Shown in pieces: positions 1-7,247 of a DNA stretch of 64,000 nucleotides. The notes beneath the pieces were generated by a model that was not told the DNA's origin, searched no databases, and saw nothing but the letters and a program-made list of their open reading frames with translations. Source of the DNA: Leuconostoc holzapfelii (GTDB taxonomy: Bacteria; Bacillota; Bacilli; Lactobacillales; Lactobacillaceae); assembly GCF_012396485.1 (NCBI RefSeq), contig NZ_JAAXPO010000006.1, forward strand, positions 88,285 to 152,284, given 5' to 3'. A program made the translations under genes and the position numbers. Position 1 is the stretch's first letter. The number at the start of each line of letters is the position of its first letter.

Positions 1-1840
1 TATCTTGTAAAACAGTATTGATAGCCCTGAGTTGTGCGCCAATGTCTGAAGCAGATTGACCAATTTGGGTCAATTGCATGCCCGCACCATTATTTTGTGT
101 ATTGCCAACTGTGTGCACGCGTGCGTTGAGTTCGGCAATCGCTTGATTCAGCGCTGGCAAGGCCATGACAAGTTGGTTAACGGCGGCAGCTTGATTCGCG
201 CCAGCACCTAATTGTTGATGCAACTGATTGACATTAGCAGTTATCTGGCTGATACCCTTTTGTAAAGTCGCCGCACCGGCTGCAACCTGTTGTGAACCGG
301 CACCCAAAGCATTAACCGATGCCACACTATCCCCCATATTGGCTTGGTCAACTTTTGACTTCGCTGCATTTAGCCCGGATTGGATAGTTGTTAAACCTTG
401 ACTAGTGTCACCAAGACCGGTCGTCACATCAGCTAATTGATTTTTGACGTACAATGCCTTCAGCGGCGAACCGGTTGGTTGGGTCACTGACATCACCTGA
501 TCGACACGAGCTATCGTTTTTAAATTTTGCGTGACTTGATCAATCACCTGTAGACTATTAGAATTATCCAACGATTGATGCGCTTTGATATAAATCGTCG
601 TGGGAGATGCGATGCCTTTTGAAAAGTGCTGCTGAATGGTAAGATAGCCCCGCTTTGCTGGAATCTGATCACTCACTTCGACTGCACTATCATAATTCAA
701 GTCACCATGCTGTTGAATGGCCACTGGCACGACCAAAAGCAACAACGTGCCGACGGCAATGAGTGGTCTAGCAATCGCCGTTTTGGCAAAAAACTGCCAC
801 AGGCGGCTTTCACGCTCGCCAGAAAACTTTTTCACAGGCCAAAACATAGCATATCCAAACGTTGTCATCAACCACGGATTTAACGTCAATAGCACCAAAA
901 GCAGTACTGCGATACCAATGGCAATCCCGAAGGCAGATTTATAAAGGTAAAAATCAGCAAAGTAAAGGGTTCCCATACCAATTAGGACAGATACACCAGC
1001 AAAAATGATGGTCCGACCACCTACTCGAAGTGCCGACCGTGAAGCCTGCCATTTATCAAGTCCTTGTGTTAAGCCTTGTCTGAATTCATTAAATAATAAG
1101 ATATTATAATCTGTTCCAATACCAAAAAGCACAATAATGATAAAAGGTTCCGTCAAATCAGAATAAGATAACCCCAAATATTTCACCATATTATAGACCA
1201 GGCTAATCCCAATCACTGCTGAAATGCCAACGGTCGCAAGCGACAGAATGGGTGTAATTGGTGACTTAAAGACAAAAATTAAGACCACGAAAATGAAAAT
1301 AACCGCTATCACTTCTGTTTTTGCCACGCCCGTCGCTGTGGCATCAGTGAAAGCTTGATCCAAAATATCACTCCCTGTCACCGCAGATGACACCCCTTTG
1401 GTTTGTGCTAGACGAGACAAATCCCGAGTCATTTTTTGAATCTGAGTTGATTTCACCGTTAATTGAACCAGCCGCGTTGTCTGGTCTTTTGACACCAATT
1501 GCGCTTTTTCATCCGAGCCGTCAGCAGCATCGATCACGCGGACAATGTGGTGTTGACTTGCCTGTTGCTTGATGTGGCGCACTGTCTGATCAATGGCTTG
1601 ATTTTGCTGTGTTGTCAAAGGCTTTTTGCCATTGCTATACACAATAACCACTGTTTTAGCCCCTTTTTCATTGGCATGGAATTGACTGGCTATTTGCTTG
1701 GCCTGCGCACTTTGGTAGGTAGCCGGGACTTGATCATTTTGTTTCAGTTGGTCATCACTTGGTATCAAAAAAACAGCAAGTGCTGTAATAACGAACCAAA
1801 AAAAGAACCAGAGATGATATTTATTTTTTACAAATGACAT
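1..1840 (-). CDS. MMPL-family exporter, 3' part outside window
   Basis: This is an RND-like membrane transporter of the MMPL family (YdgH/YdfJ type), probably exporting a lipophilic or toxic compound across the cytoplasmic membrane. Reading the minus strand from an ATG preceded by AGGAAG seven bases upstream, the frame is open to the window edge, giving about 613 codons. It shows an N-terminal membrane segment (about residues 8-26), an extracytoplasmic loop of about 150 residues, a block of five membrane segments (about 175-355), one more segment near 395, and the start of the second large loop, which is rich in Ala/Gln/Asn. The family has two such halves, so the second half lies outside the window. 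A TetR regulator is divergent and probably controls it. The substrate cannot be told from sequence. Confidence 0.85.
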   Translation of the reverse strand, partial: MSFVKNKYHLWFFFWFVITALAVFLIPSDDQLKQNDQVPATYQSAQAKQIASQFHANEKGAKTVVIVYSNGKKPLTTQQNQAIDQTVRHIKQQASQHHIVRVIDAADGSDEKAQLVSKDQTTRLVQLTVKSTQIQKMTRDLSRLAQTKGVSSAVTGSDILDQAFTDATATGVAKTEVIAVIFIFVVLIFVFKSPITPILSLATVGISAVIGISLVYNMVKYLGLSYSDLTEPFIIIVLFGIGTDYNILLFNEFRQGLTQGLDKWQASRSALRVGGRTIIFAGVSVLIGMGTLYFADFYLYKSAFGIAIGIAVLLLVLLTLNPWLMTTFGYAMFWPVKKFSGERESRLWQFFAKTAIARPLIAVGTLLLLVVPVAIQQHGDLNYDSAVEVSDQIPAKRGYLTIQQHFSKGIASPTTIYIKAHQSLDNSNSLQVIDQVTQNLKTIARVDQVMSVTQPTGSPLKALYVKNQLADVTTGLGDTSQGLTTIQSGLNAAKSKVDQANMGDSVASVNALGAGSQQVAAGAATLQKGISQITANVNQLHQQLGAGANQAAAVNQLVMALPALNQAIAELNARVHTVGNTQNNGAGMQLTQIGQSASDIGAQLRAINTVLQD

Positions 1841-1979
1841 TTATTTACTTCCTGTTTTAAACTAATTCATGTGATGACAGTAAATTTTATAACCGGTCGG
1901 CCAATCATCTGCTACCTTAAGCCATCTGTGACGAAGATCTTGAAACCAACATTGCATTATTTTCATGAATACTTGCCCC

Positions 1980-2008
1980 TTTACATCTTGGTTTTCATGT
2001 ATTATAAA
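1980..2008 (+). promoter_or_regulatory. Promoter of the TetR regulator gene
   Basis: TTTACA (1980-1985) and TATAAA (2003-2008) are separated by 17 bases, a good sigma-A promoter. The predicted start near 2015 lies just upstream of two palindromes, consistent with autorepression by the TetR protein. Confidence 0.6.
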
Positions 2009-2043
2009 TAATTCAGCACTTCAAATGAAGTATAAAACCACAG

Positions 2044-2067
2044 AAAGTGTCCATTAATGAACACTTT
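2044..2067. promoter_or_regulatory. Probable TetR operator palindrome
   Basis: A 24-bp near-perfect inverted repeat: arms AAAGTGT and ACACTTT flank the self-complementary core CATTAATG, with one mismatched pair. It lies between the divergent MMPL and TetR genes and inside the predicted tetR leader. A shorter palindrome, ACTTCA-AA-TGAAGT, sits at 2018-2031. TetR dimers bind such sites, so repression of both genes is inferred. Confidence 0.6.
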
Positions 2068-2097
2068 GTTGCAAACTGCCTACTAACGGAGTACCTC

Positions 2098-2637
2098 ATG
2101 CCAACTGATCGCCGGACCACTCGCACACAAAACACTTTGAAATCTGCCCTTTACCAACTACTCCAGACCCATGATCTTGGCGCAATCACCGTCAAATCCC
2201 TCGTCGCGGTGGCGAATACCTCGCGAAGTACGTTTTATTTACATTTTGATGATATCCAAGACCTTTATCACCACTGTGTTGCTGATATCGTCGATGGGTT
2301 ATTTGAACGCTTTGAAACCACCTATCCAAACAATGGGAAGGCCTCTTTTACAATCCTCACAACACAACTCACGGATTATATCGACACGCAGCGACATGCA
2401 ATGAAAACACTGGAACACGTTAATGGCACTAATTTTATCGCGCAAATTAAACCACGATTTATTCAAAAAGTACTCACATTTGAGCAACGTGACGCAGCAA
2501 ATGTCACAGATTATTACACCGTGGTTTTTTCAGTCACCGGTATTATCGGAGTTCTAGTGGATTGGCTAAACGCGCCAGAACCAGCACCAAAAGCAACGAT
2601 TGCACATCTCTTGATGACTTATATTGACGCAATCTAA
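2098..2637 (+). CDS. TetR/AcrR family transcriptional regulator
   Basis: A 179-residue TetR-type repressor. The N-terminal helix-turn-helix is visible around ITVKSLVAVANTSRSTFYLH (about residues 29-48), with the STFYLHF signature typical of the recognition helix. The rest is a helical ligand-binding domain with a C-terminal segment resembling the TetR_C_7 class often linked to MMPL and ABC exporters. A GTG start at 2047 is in frame, but it lies inside the operator palindrome. The ATG at 2098 has a good ribosome site (CGGAG, seven bases before) and starts where TetR proteins normally begin. It is divergent from the MMPL exporter, which is its likely target. The ligand is unknown. Confidence 0.88.
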   Translation: MPTDRRTTRTQNTLKSALYQLLQTHDLGAITVKSLVAVANTSRSTFYLHFDDIQDLYHHCVADIVDGLFERFETTYPNNGKASFTILTTQLTDYIDTQRHAMKTLEHVNGTNFIAQIKPRFIQKVLTFEQRDAANVTDYYTVVFSVTGIIGVLVDWLNAPEPAPKATIAHLLMTYIDAI

Positions 2638-2654
2638 TGTGATGAGTTCAACAC

Positions 2655-2689
2655 AAAAAGCCGATTCGCTGCTTGCGAATCGGCTTTTT
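2655..2689. terminator. Bidirectional terminator between tetR and MFS gene
   Basis: A 15-bp perfect stem (arms 2655-2669 and 2675-2689) with a 5-base loop and A/T runs on both sides, so it can end transcripts from both convergent genes. Confidence 0.9.
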
Positions 2690-2698
2690 ATCATCAAT

Positions 2699-3928
2699 TT
2701 ACGACGCATATTTTATAAAAATCACACCACCAATAACAAAAAAGATGACCAGTGCGCCAGCGCCGAATTGCACATGCCCAGTTATCGCGGCCACCCCACC
2801 GAAAACAATCGGCCCAAGCACGGCGGAAAAACGGCCAAAAATATTATAGAACCCAAAGAATTCCCCGGCAAATGCCTTTGGAATGATTTGCCCAAAGTAA
2901 GCACGGCTAATGGCTTGAATGCCACCTTGAGCACTACCAATCAACAAAGCCATCAGCCAAAATCCCCATGAGGTCGTAATCAACACGGCCATGATTGAAA
3001 TGCCACTATAAATTAAAATACCGACTCGAATCATCTGACTGGCGCCAAACCGGCGCGTTAACCGACCAAAGATAATAGCCGATGGAAAAGCCACCAACTG
3101 AACAAAAAGTAAAATCGTCAGCAATTCAGTCATCTTGATCCCCAAAGCCGTCGCAAACAACGAAGCTTCAGTAATGATGGTGTTGACCCCATCAATATAA
3201 AAAAAATACGCCAGTAAAAAACCAACGACTTTTGGATATTGTTTGATATGACCAAAAGTCGTCTGTAATCTTTTAAAAGCCTGCCGAATGGGATGTTTTG
3301 GAATCTGTAAATAGTATTTTTGCGCCACGTGACGCCACATTGGTATGGAAAAAATGCCCCACCAAACGGCCGCCAAAATAAAAGCAAATACCACACTTGC
3401 TTGGCCAGAAAAAAATACACGGCCGCTATAAAAAAGGATGAACGGGATGACGCCACCGACATACCCTAAGCCAAAGCCCCAACTCGACACGCTAGCCATT
3501 CGTTCAGCCGGTGCCACATCTGTGAGAAAGGCGTCATAATAAATGTTGGCCACACTGTAATTAATATTAGCCAAAACAAACAAGCCCAGTAATCCCCAAA
3601 ATGATGTGTTCGGTACAGCGGCTAACAACGCTGTGCCCAGCACCCCCAGAGCTGTTGACACCAACCAAGCTCGTTTTTTCCAGCCACGAAAATCAGCTAA
3701 CGCGCCCAGTAATGGGGCCAAAAGGGCAACAATCATTGTGGCAAACGCATTCGCATAGGACCAATACGCCGTGGTTTCTGCCGTTGTGATGCCTACCCGC
3801 TGTCCCACATTAGCTAGCCAAAGTGGCAACACAGCAGTAACCACAATCAAGCTAAAACTCGAATTCGCCCAATCATAGCTTATCCACCCCCACTCTGCAG
3901 CGGAGAACTGTCTTTTTAGTTTTAACAT
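2699..3928 (-). CDS. MFS transporter of the UMF1 / Atg22-like group
   Basis: A 409-residue, roughly 12-span membrane transporter. The opening SAAEWGWISYDWANSSFSLIV is typical of the UMF1 family (related to yeast vacuolar effluxer Atg22), whose members have YDWANS near the N-terminus. A charged cytoplasmic loop near residue 200 separates two six-span halves. The later IFGRLTRRFG and GSAQGGIQAISRAYFGQIIP motifs are also family-like. The substrate is not known for bacterial members. The start ATG follows GAGGTGAGGT. Upstream bases complementary to that ribosome site could fold over it. The gene is monocistronic, bounded by terminators on both sides. Confidence 0.85.
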   Translation of the reverse strand: MLKLKRQFSAAEWGWISYDWANSSFSLIVVTAVLPLWLANVGQRVGITTAETTAYWSYANAFATMIVALLAPLLGALADFRGWKKRAWLVSTALGVLGTALLAAVPNTSFWGLLGLFVLANINYSVANIYYDAFLTDVAPAERMASVSSWGFGLGYVGGVIPFILFYSGRVFFSGQASVVFAFILAAVWWGIFSIPMWRHVAQKYYLQIPKHPIRQAFKRLQTTFGHIKQYPKVVGFLLAYFFYIDGVNTIITEASLFATALGIKMTELLTILLFVQLVAFPSAIIFGRLTRRFGASQMIRVGILIYSGISIMAVLITTSWGFWLMALLIGSAQGGIQAISRAYFGQIIPKAFAGEFFGFYNIFGRFSAVLGPIVFGGVAAITGHVQFGAGALVIFFVIGGVIFIKYAS

Positions 3929-3971
3929 ACCTCACCTCAGTTTCCACCATAACAAAATGATGTGGTGAGGT
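3929..3971 (-). promoter_or_regulatory. Inverted repeat covering the MFS ribosome-binding site
   Basis: In the mRNA, ACCTCACC (from 3971-3964) is followed 27 bases later by GGTGAGGT (3936-3929), which contains the Shine-Dalgarno sequence and abuts the ATG. The eight base pairs would hide the ribosome site. Confidence 0.4.
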
Positions 3972-4008
3972 TGTTTAGATTGTGTCAAAATCGCGTAAAC
4001 AGACATCT

Positions 4009-4044
4009 AAAAACCAGCAGGCTGCTTCATGCCTGCTGGTTTTT
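4009..4044. terminator. Terminator after the PTS operon
   Basis: A 14-bp stem (4009-4022 with 4031-4044), an 8-base loop and an A run on the left that gives a U-tail to minus-strand transcripts. It ends the PTS/membrane-protein operon, which stops at 4050. Confidence 0.9.
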
Positions 4045-4049
4045 AATCG

Positions 4050-4346
4050 CTATTTGACACCTGTCGGCTGTGTCTCTCGTTCATAACGTAGCACAACGCG
4101 CTGCAAATTCTTTTTACCATGGTAAATGCCATAACCAATGACCAAAATCATCAGAACACCTATCATGGTCAATGCAATCCCAGCACCAAATAACCAAATG
4201 CTTTGTTGGCGGAAGAAATACAACATCAGCACACCAATGCCAACTACCATGGAAAACATGGATTGCCAACGTTGCAGATTATACAACATGTGGCGTTGAA
4301 AACTGATTTCATTTTGATATCCTGCGATCAGCGTTTGTTGTGTCAT
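4050..4346 (-). CDS. Small two-span membrane protein, unknown function
   Basis: I do not recognise this 98-residue protein with certainty. A polar N-terminal helix (QNEISFQRHMLYNLQRWQSM) is followed by two membrane segments (about 31-49 and 55-76) and a basic tail. The layout recalls DUF202-like proteins, but the diagnostic residues are not clear. An upstream in-frame ATG exists 12 bases earlier. I chose the later one because GGAGG lies six bases before it. It sits 22 bases after the PTS IID gene with no terminator between, so it is the last gene of the PTS operon. That suggests an accessory role, which is only an inference. Confidence 0.65.
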   Translation of the reverse strand: MTQQTLIAGYQNEISFQRHMLYNLQRWQSMFSMVVGIGVLMLYFFRQQSIWLFGAGIALTMIGVLMILVIGYGIYHGKKNLQRVVLRYERETQPTGVK

Positions 4347-4368
4347 ACGTCCCTCCATCTCGCTTCTT

Positions 4369-5211
4369 TTAATAGGTCAAACCTGGGTTAAAGAAGCCAA
4401 CCAAAACACCAGCTAAGGCGACAACCACCAAAATCAGCATCACGCGGATTGGTGAAATATTCTTTTTGGCCATCAACGACCAGCATAAGACGATAAATGC
4501 CGCCGTCAAAAGCCCAGGATAAACGGCATCCAGCTTATCTTGCAAGACAAGATAGGCTTTCCCAGATGAGTTCGTCAGCTTAAATGAGGTTTTTACCGTG
4601 ACCCAAGTCGCCGCCACGCCACCAACCACCATGCCACCAACTGTACCGATCGCCTTACGAATGGCTTTACCTTGGGCACCAACGAGAATTCCTACCGCTT
4701 TGTCCCCTAGTTCATAGCCTTTAAAGTAGGCAAAGCGCATCCCGAAGTATCCGAGTAGGTTCCAAACAATGATATAAAAGATTGCCCCTAACGGTGAACC
4801 ACCATCAGACATCCCCAGCGCAATACCCAAAATAACAGGGATCAGTGTCCCCACGACTAGGGAATCTCCAATACCAGCGATGGGTCCCATCAATCCTGCA
4901 CGCAAGCCATTAATTGTGGAATCATCCACGCCACCATCATTGGCTCGCGCCTCTTCTAAACTCGCCGTAATACCGACAATAATTGAACCGAGTTGTGGTT
5001 CAGTATTAAAGAAGGCGGTATAGGTTTTCATCGCCTTTTCTTGGTCTGCTTTATTATCATAAAGTTCTTCCACAATAGGTAACATGGAGGTCAAGTAACC
5101 AAAGGTCTGCATGTGTTCCTGCGAGAAAGCAGTCAAATGACCATAAAACCAGTGATGGAAGGACTTGTTTAATGTCTTGCGAGAAATGGTCTTCTTTGTT
5201 GTATTCTCCAT
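4369..5211 (-). CDS. PTS mannose-family transporter subunit IID
   Basis: A membrane component of a phosphotransferase system for a hexose or related sugar. It is 280 residues long, as usual for IID. It shows the family N-terminus (SFHHWFYGHLTAFSQEHMQTFG), the GLMGPIAGIGDSLVVGTLIPV motif about 125 residues in, and C-terminal hydrophobic spans. IID works with IIC as the sugar channel. The in-frame ATG at 5238 lies inside the IIC gene. The start MENTTKK follows the IIC stop codon by one base and has GAGGAT upstream, so it is preferred. IIC and IID are therefore translationally close. The substrate cannot be read from sequence. Confidence 0.92.
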   Translation of the reverse strand: MENTTKKTISRKTLNKSFHHWFYGHLTAFSQEHMQTFGYLTSMLPIVEELYDNKADQEKAMKTYTAFFNTEPQLGSIIVGITASLEEARANDGGVDDSTINGLRAGLMGPIAGIGDSLVVGTLIPVILGIALGMSDGGSPLGAIFYIIVWNLLGYFGMRFAYFKGYELGDKAVGILVGAQGKAIRKAIGTVGGMVVGGVAATWVTVKTSFKLTNSSGKAYLVLQDKLDAVYPGLLTAAFIVLCWSLMAKKNISPIRVMLILVVVALAGVLVGFFNPGLTY

Positions 5212-5212
5212 T

Positions 5213-6076
5213 TTAAATATCCTCATCTTCCTCATCATCAGTTACGCTGCCACCACCCGAACTCGCCGGTGCTGGTTGGCGATTAGCACTAATGGCCATA
5301 TCCAACTTGTATGAAATCATCGCAAAGATTAGCGAAACAACCGTCACAGAAACAAGGTTCAACTTCAATGATGCCGCGAATGTGAAGCCGACAAAGAACG
5401 GAATAAAATCAACGGGTGAATCAACAATTTGCTTGAGCAAAATCGCAATTCCGACACAGGGTAGCAAAGCACCGACTGTGAACAACGTCTTCATTGGAAT
5501 GCCATCCATTGGCAAAGCTGTCTTCAAAGCTTGCACAGCATTCGCCCCAAAATGTGTCATCAAAACCGTTGGCAAAAATGAGAAAATTAAATGTGAAATC
5601 CAAGGATAGCCCCAATCCACGGCATATAACTTGTGGAAGTCACCCTTTTCAACAGCGCGCCAACCCATGTGCTGCCAGACAAGGTTCATGGTTGCGGTAC
5701 CGTAGAAGAGCACCGTGCCCACAGTCCCAACCAAAGTTCCCATTGACTTAGCTAAATCAGCAGCGTTAGCTGATGTGGCTGCCAAGCCTTGTGAATGAAT
5801 AGCCACCATGGCCAGCGGAATACCGATATATGATACAGCACGCACGTCCGCGGAAACCGTACCACCCGGTGTGACCAGCGCGATGTAAACCAACTGCATG
5901 GCAACACCGGCGGCGATACCCATCTTCAAATCACCCAAAACTAAACCACAGACCAAACCACCAACCAGCGGCCGACCCAGTGTGTAATTACCAATTGTTG
6001 ACCCTGCCATACCTGGCATCGATGACAAACTGGCAAAAACCCCTAAAATGCATGCTTGTATCCAACTAATTGTCAT
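5213..6076 (-). CDS. PTS mannose/sorbose-family transporter subunit IIC
   Basis: A 287-residue polytopic membrane subunit that carries the sugar path with IID. The motifs GNYTLGRPLVGGLVCGLVLG and AAGVAMQLVYIALVTPGGTV are characteristic of the mannose-class IIC (EII-Sor) family. The tail is short and acidic (DDEEDEDI), and its coding bases also provide the ribosome site for the IID gene. It lies third in the IIA-IIB-IIC-IID order, with separate IIA and IIB. That resembles fructose/sorbose/N-acetylgalactosamine-type systems more than the fused ManL type, so the substrate is uncertain. Confidence 0.93.
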   Translation of the reverse strand: MTISWIQACILGVFASLSSMPGMAGSTIGNYTLGRPLVGGLVCGLVLGDLKMGIAAGVAMQLVYIALVTPGGTVSADVRAVSYIGIPLAMVAIHSQGLAATSANAADLAKSMGTLVGTVGTVLFYGTATMNLVWQHMGWRAVEKGDFHKLYAVDWGYPWISHLIFSFLPTVLMTHFGANAVQALKTALPMDGIPMKTLFTVGALLPCVGIAILLKQIVDSPVDFIPFFVGFTFAASLKLNLVSVTVVSLIFAMISYKLDMAISANRQPAPASSGGGSVTDDEEDEDI

Positions 6077-6103
6077 ATTCTCAATCCCCTTAAGATAGAT
6101 GGC

Positions 6104-6598
6104 TTACAGATTAAACTTTCCCTTGAAATCATCCCAATAGCCAATTGAAACATCTGGCAACAATTGGAACTTCACGCGATAGCCTTGCTTTTGAATCGCT
6201 TCAAAGGCTTGTGCTTCATCTGGTGTGATTGATTGGTTATTGCCTAATTTCACAGCCTCAGGTCGATCATTGGCGGGGCCAATAATAACTTGCTTAATGT
6301 CACTTGGCACAAACCCGTCATCCACCAGAATCGTTTTCATATCTTGTGGTGTTTTAGTGATAAGAAAGTATTGGCGTTCGGATTCAAGCACCTGTTGCGC
6401 CTTTTCCTTGAAGTGTGCCAATGTCCAGACAAAAGTTTTCTTTTCTGAAGCGCTCTTGAACGCGTCTTTTAGAATTGGGTTGTTCGCCGCAGCATCATTA
6501 ACTGCAATCAAGCCGTCACATGGATACTCTTTTGCCCAGCGTGTCACGGTTTGCCCATGAATAATACGATCATCTACACGTACAAATGAAATTGTCAT
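6104..6598 (-). CDS. PTS mannose/fructose-family subunit IIB
   Basis: A cytoplasmic 164-residue phosphocarrier that passes phosphate from IIA to the incoming sugar. The N-terminus FVRVDDRIIHGQ contains the phosphorylated histidine (His14). The later VIIGPANDRPEAVKL and SITPDEAQAFEAI are typical of the IIB-Sor fold. It is separated by short gaps from IIA upstream and IIC downstream, in one transcription unit. Length and motifs are complete. Confidence 0.94.
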   Translation of the reverse strand: MTISFVRVDDRIIHGQTVTRWAKEYPCDGLIAVNDAAANNPILKDAFKSASEKKTFVWTLAHFKEKAQQVLESERQYFLITKTPQDMKTILVDDGFVPSDIKQVIIGPANDRPEAVKLGNNQSITPDEAQAFEAIQKQGYRVKFQLLPDVSIGYWDDFKGKFNL

Positions 6599-6613
6599 AA
6601 TATCTTGTTCCTT

Positions 6614-7048
6614 TCAAATTTCGTCATCATCATCGGCCGAATCAACCGTTAATTCAAAGGGTTTAACTGCCGAGGCGGCTTCACTCAACACCGCTGGTAC
6701 AAACTCATCTGGCGATAAACTATCCTTTAGAATTGCCGCGTTGAGTGCCATAGGGAAATTCATCCCACCCAAAACAATTGTTTGTGACAGTCGGCCTTGC
6801 GCATGCAAGACATCAATGATGGTAGTTAACGGACTGCCGCCGATGATATCACCCAAAACCACCAACTTAGCATCCGGTTCAAGTGAGGCCAAAAGCGTTT
6901 CAAAACGTGCGCCGAGTTGTGCTGTGTCTTCGTCTGCCTGTAACCCAATCGCTCGGACAGTGGTGATGTTGTCCCCAACAAACATGCCTAAAGCATCCTT
7001 TAGCCCGTCAGCAAATTGGCCGTGGCTTACCAAAATGAGATAGTTCAT
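6614..7048 (-). CDS. PTS mannose/fructose-family subunit IIA
   Basis: A 144-residue soluble component that takes phosphate from HPr. The phosphorylation site is His9 in LILVSHGQFADGL, and the GGSPLTTI motif of the EIIA-Man fold follows. An upstream in-frame ATG (7069) is less likely: the ATG at 7048 has GAGGAGAAC directly before it. The C-terminus ends in an acidic run (DSADDDDEI). It is the first gene of the operon and lies behind a promoter with a cre site, so carbon catabolite repression is expected. Confidence 0.92.
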   Translation of the reverse strand: MNYLILVSHGQFADGLKDALGMFVGDNITTVRAIGLQADEDTAQLGARFETLLASLEPDAKLVVLGDIIGGSPLTTIIDVLHAQGRLSQTIVLGGMNFPMALNAAILKDSLSPDEFVPAVLSEAASAVKPFELTVDSADDDDEI

Positions 7049-7098
7049 CTGTTCTCCTCTTACTTTCATACACCAAAATGTAATCTTTCACAGTTTTA

Positions 7099-7113
7099 AT
7101 GTAAGCGCTTCCA
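7099..7113. promoter_or_regulatory. cre site (CcpA operator) of the PTS operon
   Basis: ATGTAAGCGCTTCCA matches the Firmicutes cre consensus WTGNAANCGNWNNCW. It lies about 7-21 bases downstream of the start predicted from the adjacent promoter, a position that usually gives roadblock repression by CcpA. Confidence 0.8.
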
Positions 7114-7126
7114 AAACCTATCTCAT

Positions 7127-7155
7127 ATTCTACCCCTATGTTTCATAAAATTCAA
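7127..7155 (-). promoter_or_regulatory. Promoter of the mannose-family PTS operon
   Basis: On the minus strand TTGAAT (7155-7150) and TAGAAT (7132-7127) are spaced 17 bases apart. I saw no sigma-54 type -24/-12 element, although many mannose-class PTS operons use one. Confidence 0.6.
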
Positions 7156-7202
7156 CAGTATTATAAAAGAAATTTTATGCGGTGCTCATTTTTTAAAGCA
7201 TA

Positions 7203-7234
7203 CAAAAACACACCCGTGAATTCACAGGTGTGTT
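7203..7234 (-). terminator. Terminator after topA
   Basis: Stem of about 11 bp (arms ACACACC.GTG with CAC.GGTGTGT, one G-U pair) and a U-rich tail on the minus strand, 14 bases after the topA stop. Confidence 0.8.
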
Positions 7235-7247
7235 GCGCCGTTTTTTA

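Noticed and set aside
2047..2097. GTG start giving a TetR protein with 17 extra residues
   Set aside because: The GTG lies within the operator palindrome, has no ribosome site and extends beyond the normal TetR N-terminus; ATG at 2098 has CGGAG well placed.
5292..5609. A 105-codon plus-strand ORF inside the PTS IIC gene
   Set aside because: Opposite-strand shadow of a well-conserved membrane subunit; no start signal or homology.
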